A DNA stretch of 11,596 nucleotides, taken from Savagea sp. (lineage in GTDB: Bacteria; Bacillota; Bacilli; Bacillales_A; Planococcaceae). The stretch is from assembly GCA_030146155.1 (NCBI GenBank), contig JASLCF010000172.1:1-11596 (forward strand), in the 5' to 3' direction. How positions within the stretch are numbered: position 1 is the first letter of the stretch; each line of letters begins with the position of its first letter. Below the pieces are notes generated by a model. The model was not told the origin of the DNA. It did no database searches and worked only from the letters and a program-made list of their open reading frames with translations. The translations under genes were made by a program, and so were the position numbers. Shown piece after piece: positions 8,011-11,596 of this stretch.

Positions 8011-8931
8011 ATGAAGAAAGCTAGAATTATTTACAACCCGACTGCTGGGAGAGAGGCTTTTAAAAAGCATTTGCCAGAAGTGTTAGAACGTTTAGAAATC
8101 GCTGGTTATGAAACTTCTGCTCATGCGACAACTTGTGAGGGAGATGCAAGGAATGCCGCTACACTTGCAGTTGAAAGAGGGTTTGATTTAATTATTGCAG
8201 CTGGTGGTGACGGGACATTAAATGAAGTGGTCGCAGGAATTGCCCACTTTGAACAACGTCCCAAAATTGGTCTAATCCCAATGGGTACAACAAATGATTT
8301 TGCACGAGCCCTACATATCCCGCGTGATATTAATGAAGCTTTATCCATCATTATAGACGGTAAGCCAGTTCCTGTTGATGTTGGTTTAATGAATGAAGAA
8401 CGTTATTTTATCAATATTGCAGGTGGCGGTCGAGTGACAGAATTAACGTACGAAGTGCCTATCAAATTAAAAACCATGCTTGGTCAATTGGCTTATTATT
8501 TGAAAGGGATTGAAATGTTACCCTCCATTCATGCAAGTCATGTCCATTTGGAATATGATGGAGAAGTTTTTGATGGAGAAGTGATGATGTTTTTAATTGG
8601 GTTAACCAATTCTGTCGGTGGATTTGAAAAATTAGCACCTGGAGCAAGTATTAATGATGGTAAATTCACATTATTAATCCTAAAAAAATGTAATATCGCA
8701 GAATTTATACGTGTTGTCACTGCGGCACTAAGAGGGGATCATTTAAATGACCCGTTAGTAGTTGCCGCTCGAGCGTCAGAAATTAAAGTAACAACGAATG
8801 ATGATGTGCTTGTAAATTTAGATGGTGAATATGGTGGCCGTTTACCTGCTACTTTTATCAATTTAGAGCGTCATATTGAAATTTATGCACCACTTGATTT
8901 TGAAGAATCAAACAAGAGCCTTATTGTATAA
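8011..8931 (+). CDS. dagK: diacylglycerol kinase (DagK/DgkB family lipid kinase)
   Basis: This soluble lipid kinase phosphorylates diacylglycerol to phosphatidic acid. In Firmicutes that recycles the diacylglycerol left by lipoteichoic-acid synthesis into phospholipid synthesis. The 306 residues show the DAGK catalytic domain with nucleotide-binding YNPTAGRE (8-15), GGDGTLNEVVAG (65-76) and MGTTNDFARAL (91-101). The C-terminal domain carries NDGKF (Asp216, magnesium region in the S. aureus enzyme) and NLDGE (Glu273, the position of the catalytic base in S. aureus DgkB). The start is supported by AAAGAAGG and by the MKKARIIYNPTAG N-terminus. In Bacillus the orthologue also directly precedes the rRNA methyltransferase gene, which supports DgkB/YerQ over other YegS-like kinases. 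A short hairpin overlaps the stop codon. Confidence 0.95.
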   Translation: MKKARIIYNPTAGREAFKKHLPEVLERLEIAGYETSAHATTCEGDARNAATLAVERGFDLIIAAGGDGTLNEVVAGIAHFEQRPKIGLIPMGTTNDFARALHIPRDINEALSIIIDGKPVPVDVGLMNEERYFINIAGGGRVTELTYEVPIKLKTMLGQLAYYLKGIEMLPSIHASHVHLEYDGEVFDGEVMMFLIGLTNSVGGFEKLAPGASINDGKFTLLILKKCNIAEFIRVVTAALRGDHLNDPLVVAARASEIKVTTNDDVLVNLDGEYGGRLPATFINLERHIEIYAPLDFEESNKSLIV

Positions 8932-8940
8932 AGGCTCTTT
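8914..8940 (+). terminator. short hairpin overlapping the dagK stop, probable weak terminator
   Basis: AAGAGCCTT (8914-8922) pairs perfectly with AAGGCTCTT (8931-8939) around an 8-base loop that contains the dagK stop codon. The following tract is short and broken (TTTACTATTT), so termination is probably partial. Ribosomes finishing dagK would cover the left arm, so folding should depend on translation having ended. Confidence 0.5.
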
Positions 8941-8981
8941 ACTATTTCCCAGGAAATATGATGAGAAAGTAGAGGATAGAA

Positions 8982-10346
8982 ATGGCATTTCAAGTACAAA
9001 AAAATGAGAAGTATACCGTAGAAATTGTCGATGTGAATTCAATGGGGAATGGCGTCGCTAAAATTGAACAGTATCCTTTATTCATCCCGAATGCATTGAA
9101 GGGTGAAACAGTAGAAGTAAAAGTGGTTAAGACATTAAAGAAGTATGGCTTCGCAAAAATATTGAATTGGATTGAAAAAAGTCCTCATCGTGTTGTACCT
9201 CCTTGTGACGTATACCATCAGTGCGGGGGATGTCAGTTACAACACATGAGTTATGAAGCTCAATTGCAACAAAAATGGCAAACAGTTCGGTCAGCGATTG
9301 ATCGAATTGGTGGTTTACCAGACGTGCCTGTGCACCCTGTAAAAGGGATGGAAAATCCATGGCATTATCGAAATAAGACACAAGTTCCTTTTCAAGTACA
9401 AGACGGTCGTGTGGTTTGGGGTTTCTATAGACCCAGAACACATGAGGTCGTACCTACCACAAATTGTCTGATTCAATCAGAGGCTTCAAATCATATACTA
9501 CAAGAGTTTTCAAAAGTTGCTTCGACCCTAGGTTTGACGATTTATGATGAAGTAAAACATTCAGGAATATTACGTCATTTAATTGTCAGAACGGGAGATG
9601 CTACCGGAGAAATTATGGTTGTTTTGGTGGTCAATGCAAAGGAACTCAAACAACAAGACCAAATCGTCGCAGCTTTAGTAGAGATTGAGCCCCGAATCAC
9701 ATCTATTGTAATCAATGAAAATCGGGAAAATACAAATGTGATTTTAGGCAGACATTCTTATCCGATTTATGGTCCTTCTGTTATCCGTGATGAATTAAAA
9801 GGACTCCAGTTCGAAATTTCAGCGAATTCTTTTTATCAAGTGAATCATCAACAAACAGAAGTTCTTTATTCACAAGCCCTTGAATATGCTCAATTGACAG
9901 GAAAAGAAACTGTCATCGATGCTTACTGTGGAATCGGAACAATCTCATTATTTTTAGCTCCGCATGCGAAAGAAGTATACGGCGTTGAAATTGTTGAACA
10001 AGCGATTGTGGACGCTAAGAGAAACGCAGCGTTAAATGAAATTACAAATGCTCACTTCACAACAGGAAAAACAGAAGAGGTTGTACCCGCGTGGTATGCT
10101 GAGGGCAAGACATTTGATGTATTAGTTGTTGATCCACCACGTAAAGGCTGTGATCCACAGTTGTTAGAAACCATTTTAACTCATCAACCAGAACGAGTCG
10201 TTTATGTTTCATGTGATCCTGCAACTCTTGCAAGAGATTTAAAGATTTTACATGAAGGTGGCTATCAAGTGAAAGAAATTCAGCCAGTGGATATGTTTGG
10301 TCATAGTACACATGTGGAGTCTGTGGCGTTACTGTCTAAGGTGTAA
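8982..10346 (+). CDS. rlmD: 23S rRNA (uracil-C5)-methyltransferase RlmD/RlmCD
   Basis: An S-adenosylmethionine-dependent enzyme that makes 5-methyluridine in 23S rRNA. By synteny it is the orthologue of B. subtilis YefA (RlmCD), which modifies both U747 and U1939, so dual specificity is likely though not visible in the sequence. The 454 residues comprise an N-terminal TRAM RNA-binding domain (about 1-62) and an iron-sulfur motif (Cys75, Cys81, Cys84, with Cys162). A central RNA-recognition subdomain follows. The methyltransferase domain has the SAM loop VIDAYCGIGT (311-320), VVDPPRKGC (382-390), nucleophile Cys411 in VYVSCDPATLARD, and Glu446 in the HSTHVESVAL tail. The ribosome site (AGAGGATAG) is mediocre. 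The gene follows the weak hairpin at the end of dagK and is closed by a strong terminator. Confidence 0.96.
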   Translation: MAFQVQKNEKYTVEIVDVNSMGNGVAKIEQYPLFIPNALKGETVEVKVVKTLKKYGFAKILNWIEKSPHRVVPPCDVYHQCGGCQLQHMSYEAQLQQKWQTVRSAIDRIGGLPDVPVHPVKGMENPWHYRNKTQVPFQVQDGRVVWGFYRPRTHEVVPTTNCLIQSEASNHILQEFSKVASTLGLTIYDEVKHSGILRHLIVRTGDATGEIMVVLVVNAKELKQQDQIVAALVEIEPRITSIVINENRENTNVILGRHSYPIYGPSVIRDELKGLQFEISANSFYQVNHQQTEVLYSQALEYAQLTGKETVIDAYCGIGTISLFLAPHAKEVYGVEIVEQAIVDAKRNAALNEITNAHFTTGKTEEVVPAWYAEGKTFDVLVVDPPRKGCDPQLLETILTHQPERVVYVSCDPATLARDLKILHEGGYQVKEIQPVDMFGHSTHVESVALLSKV

Positions 10347-10372
10347 AAATAAGTGTAGTTAAAGTTTGATCG

Positions 10373-10430
10373 AATAAGATTTTCCAGTGGTTTTAAAGAA
10401 TGTCCACGCTGGGAAATCTTATTTTTATTT
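10373..10430 (+). terminator. rho-independent terminator of rlmD
   Basis: AATAAGATTTTCCA (10373-10386) pairs with TGGGAAATCTTATT (10410-10423), including one G-T pair. The inner GTGG (10387-10390) pairs with CCAC (10404-10407), with a 2-base bulge (GC) and a 13-base loop. The stem runs into TTTTT (10422-10426) then ATTT. The left arm is preceded by an A-rich stretch, so some termination on the other strand is possible. This marks the right border of the conserved gene block. Confidence 0.88.
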
Positions 10431-10488
10431 GGAGAAAAATAAGATTCCGTTCCATGGCCCGTTTCTACACGAGACTGGGTGAAGGCTA

Positions 10489-10494
10489 TATAAT
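10489..10494 (+). promoter_or_regulatory. candidate -10 element upstream of the amidase region
   Basis: A perfect TATAAT (10489-10494) lies in the gene-poor stretch between the rlmD terminator and the amidase. The best -35 at proper spacing (TACACG, 10466-10471) matches only 3 of 6, and there is no extended -10 TG. If active, it would transcribe the short reading frame at 10510 and the amidase. Confidence 0.3.
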
Positions 10495-10509
10495 TATGCA
10501 GAGAGCGTC

Positions 10510-10638
10510 ATGTCCCTAACGAAAAAAAGCTTAGGTTTTCCAATTTACAGTTGGAACTGGCGAATTGATAATCCTCCTCAGAAATTAAATGAGATGTATC
10601 GTAGTGCGTTGAATACCTATTATCCTGCTCAACTTTAG
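10510..10638 (+). pseudogene. short reading frame of unknown function, possible gene remnant
   Basis: ATG at 10510 opens 42 codons that read smoothly as protein (for example GFPIYSWNWRIDNPPQKLNE, residues 9-28, then an aromatic-rich C-terminus ALNTYYPAQL). I do not recognise the family. The frame stays open upstream to 10483 (RLYNYAESV before the methionine), just after TGA at 10480-10482. A second frame from ATG 10454 (MARFYTRLGE) runs into the same point. A single frameshift near 10480 would therefore join them into a chain of about 60 residues. Only a weak purine-rich stretch (GCAGAGAGCG) precedes ATG 10510. The rest of 10431-10715 holds nothing else I can name. A decayed phage or mobile-element gene fits, but a real small protein is not excluded. 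Confidence 0.3.
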
Positions 10639-10715
10639 ATAATCGAAGCGTACAATTATATTTAACGAAGAATGAATGTTACAAAGCTGGAAGGAAAATC
10701 AAGCCAAAAGGAATT

Positions 10716-11348
10716 ATGATCCATAGCACAGGGGCAAACAATCCGAATTTAAAGCGTTACGTTGGTCCAGATGATGGTTTATTAGGAAAGAATCAATACA
10801 ACAATCACTGGAATCAGCCACGACCAGATGGCAGACAGGTGTGTGTTCATGCTTTCATCGGAAAATTAAAAGATGGGTCGATTGCAACTTACCAAACGTT
10901 ACCCTGGAATCACCGCGGATGGCATGCGGGTGGAGATGCGAATAATACACATATTGGTTTTGAAATCTGTGAAGATAATTTAACCGACAAAACTTACTTT
11001 AATAAAGTTTATAAAGAGGCGGTGGAACTTGCTGCTTATCTTTGTAAACAATACAAATTGACGGAGAAAAATATCATCGGCCATTATGAAGGCTATCAAA
11101 AGAGGATTGCTAGTAATCATGGCGACCCGCGTCATTGGTTTTCAAAGCATGGTAAATCAATGGATACGTTCAGAGCAGATGTGAAGAAAGAATTAGCGAA
11201 AGGTAACTCAACATCTAAACCATCAACAGGCGGTAAGAAATTATATCGTGTGCAGATTGGTGCTTATAGTGTGAAAAAGAATGCTGATAAGCAGTTAGAA
11301 AAAGCAAAGAAAGCTGGCTTTAAAGATGCCTTTGTGAAATATGAGTAA
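10716..11348 (+). CDS. N-acetylmuramoyl-L-alanine amidase (Amidase_2) with C-terminal SPOR motif; 5' end apparently lost
   Basis: A peptidoglycan amidase of the zinc-dependent T7-lysozyme/AmpD fold, cutting between N-acetylmuramic acid and L-alanine. Counting from ATG 10716 (210 codons), likely zinc ligands are His3 (IHSTGANNP), His123 (IIGHYEGY) and Asp137 (NHGDPRHWF). HAFIGKLKDG, WNHRGWHAGG and THIGFEICED are typical of the phage and clostridial/bacillar endolysin branch. A Ser/Thr/Gly linker (164-173) leads to a single SPOR-like motif (LYRVQIGAYSVKKNADKQLE, then KAGFKDAFVKYE), a peptidoglycan-binding module. There is no signal peptide, as in holin-dependent lysins. The conserved N-terminus LTKNECYKAGRKIKPKGIM lies in the same frame upstream (10662-10718), back to TAG at 10602, but no ATG, GTG or TTG occurs there. 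ATG 10716 has only AAAAGGA 3 bases away and removes the strand before the first zinc ligand. It is probably a truncated lysin relic. Confidence 0.78.
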   Translation: MIHSTGANNPNLKRYVGPDDGLLGKNQYNNHWNQPRPDGRQVCVHAFIGKLKDGSIATYQTLPWNHRGWHAGGDANNTHIGFEICEDNLTDKTYFNKVYKEAVELAAYLCKQYKLTEKNIIGHYEGYQKRIASNHGDPRHWFSKHGKSMDTFRADVKKELAKGNSTSKPSTGGKKLYRVQIGAYSVKKNADKQLEKAKKAGFKDAFVKYE

Positions 11349-11349
11349 A

Positions 11350-11386
11350 TAAAAACAACCGAGGAGTAGTTAAACTTTTCGGTTGT
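11350..11386 (-). terminator. intrinsic terminator acting on the minus strand
   Basis: ACAACCGA (11355-11362) and TCGGTTGT (11379-11386) form an 8-bp stem around a 16-base loop. On the plus strand no T run follows. On the minus strand the stem is followed by TTTTTATTT (complement of the A run near 11347-11355). It therefore best terminates transcription coming leftward from the gene at the right edge, immediately before it would enter the amidase. Confidence 0.6.
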
Positions 11387-11407
11387 AACTTAAATGACTA
11401 TTTGATC

Positions 11408-11433
11408 TTCCACAATCGCGCCCGTTTGTGGAA
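11408..11433. repeat. palindromic element, hairpin with GC-rich tip
   Basis: TTCCACAA (11408-11415) and TTGTGGAA (11426-11433) are perfect inverted arms. Inside, a T-T mismatch is followed by CG pairing with CG (11417-11418 with 11423-11424) around a 4-base tip, so nearly the whole element folds. The GC-rich centre (CGCGCCCG) stands out from the AT-rich surroundings. No T tract follows on either strand, so a plain terminator is unlikely. It resembles dispersed palindromic intergenic repeats of Bacillales, but copy number cannot be seen here. Confidence 0.45.
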
Positions 11434-11450
11434 AGAAAAAAAGCCACCTT

Positions 11451-11596
11451 TTAGCTAAAGAAGTTTTTATATAGAGATATAACAACTCCACATATAAGAG
11501 CTATTCCCAAAAAAGTAAAAACTAAAAAAAGGGAGAACCAACCATTCCAAATGCTACTTCATTCTGGAGGTAGTCGACTTTCTCCCATTCACCTGA
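11451..11596 (-). pseudogene. 3' end of a minus-strand membrane-protein gene with a T7 frameshift; 5' end outside window
   Basis: Read on the minus strand from the window edge, one frame encodes GEWEKVDYLQNEVAFGMVG then SPFF and stops at TAG (11522-11524), directly in a run of seven T (11524-11530). With one more T in that run, reading continues as LVFTFLGIALICGVVISLY then KNFFS to TAA at 11451-11453. That gives a hydrophobic membrane segment with a basic end, a plausible C-terminus. The protein would be a small membrane protein of about 48 visible residues; the family is not recognised, though the PFF-plus-membrane-helix ending is faintly like DUF3955-type proteins. The break may be a true mutation, slippage at the T run, or a sequencing error. 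The minus-strand terminator at 11350-11386 would end its transcript. Confidence 0.45.

Noticed and set aside
8957..8962. TATGAT upstream of rlmD as a promoter -10
   Set aside because: No acceptable -35 at 16-18 bases and no extended -10, so rlmD is better explained by read-through from dagK.
10538..10556. TTCCAA/TTGGAA hairpin in the amidase upstream region
   Set aside because: Only 6 bp with no T tract, and it lies in a readable frame; probably chance.
10672..10719. 15-codon frame ending as ATGA on the amidase ATG (possible leader peptide)
   Set aside because: No ribosome site, no recognisable peptide, and it overlaps the conserved lysin N-terminus in another frame. Mentioned only as a remote alternative.
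11391..11453. Short plus- or minus-strand peptides read through the 11408-11433 palindrome
   Set aside because: No start with a ribosome site, and the region is better explained as a palindromic intergenic element.

Overview
The window is a stretch of low-GC Gram-positive chromosome (Bacillota). The order pcrA–ligA–camS, gatC–gatA–gatB, thioredoxin-like gene, diacylglycerol kinase, 23S rRNA m5U methyltransferase is the conserved Bacillales arrangement known from Bacillus and Staphylococcus. Strong AAGGAGG-type ribosome sites, AT-rich codons and a CamS lipoprotein fit this. I suspect a Planococcaceae/Caryophanaceae-like bacterium, but the species cannot be fixed from the sequence.

Layout. Bases 1-4044 hold the DNA-maintenance end of an operon: the C-terminal part of helicase PcrA (cut by the left edge), NAD+-dependent DNA ligase LigA, and the lipoprotein CamS, whose start lies inside the end of ligA. 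A good extended -10 promoter at 4070-4098 then drives gatCAB (4124-7317), the tRNA-dependent amidotransferase that makes Gln-tRNA(Gln) and/or Asn-tRNA(Asn). That operon ends at a long-stem terminator (7329-7382). Next come a thioredoxin-fold protein with a one-cysteine WCGD motif (7414-7965), the lipid kinase DagK/DgkB (8011-8931), a short hairpin over the dagK stop codon, and RlmD/RlmCD (8982-10346), closed by a strong terminator at 10373-10430.

The right 1.2 kb (10431-11596) is different in character and looks like an accessory scar. It holds fragments of reading frame with no recognised function and an endolysin-type N-acetylmuramoyl-L-alanine amidase with a C-terminal SPOR motif. The conserved N-terminus of that amidase extends upstream of its first ATG but has no start codon. 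After it come a minus-strand terminator, a palindromic element, and the 3' end of a minus-strand membrane-protein gene interrupted at a run of seven T. These suggest a decayed prophage or mobile segment beside the conserved block.

No novel multi-gene system is visible. The points most worth checking are the cAM373-like heptapeptide in the CamS signal sequence, the start-less amidase, the T7 frameshift at the right edge, and the TTCCACAA palindrome, which may be a dispersed repeat.
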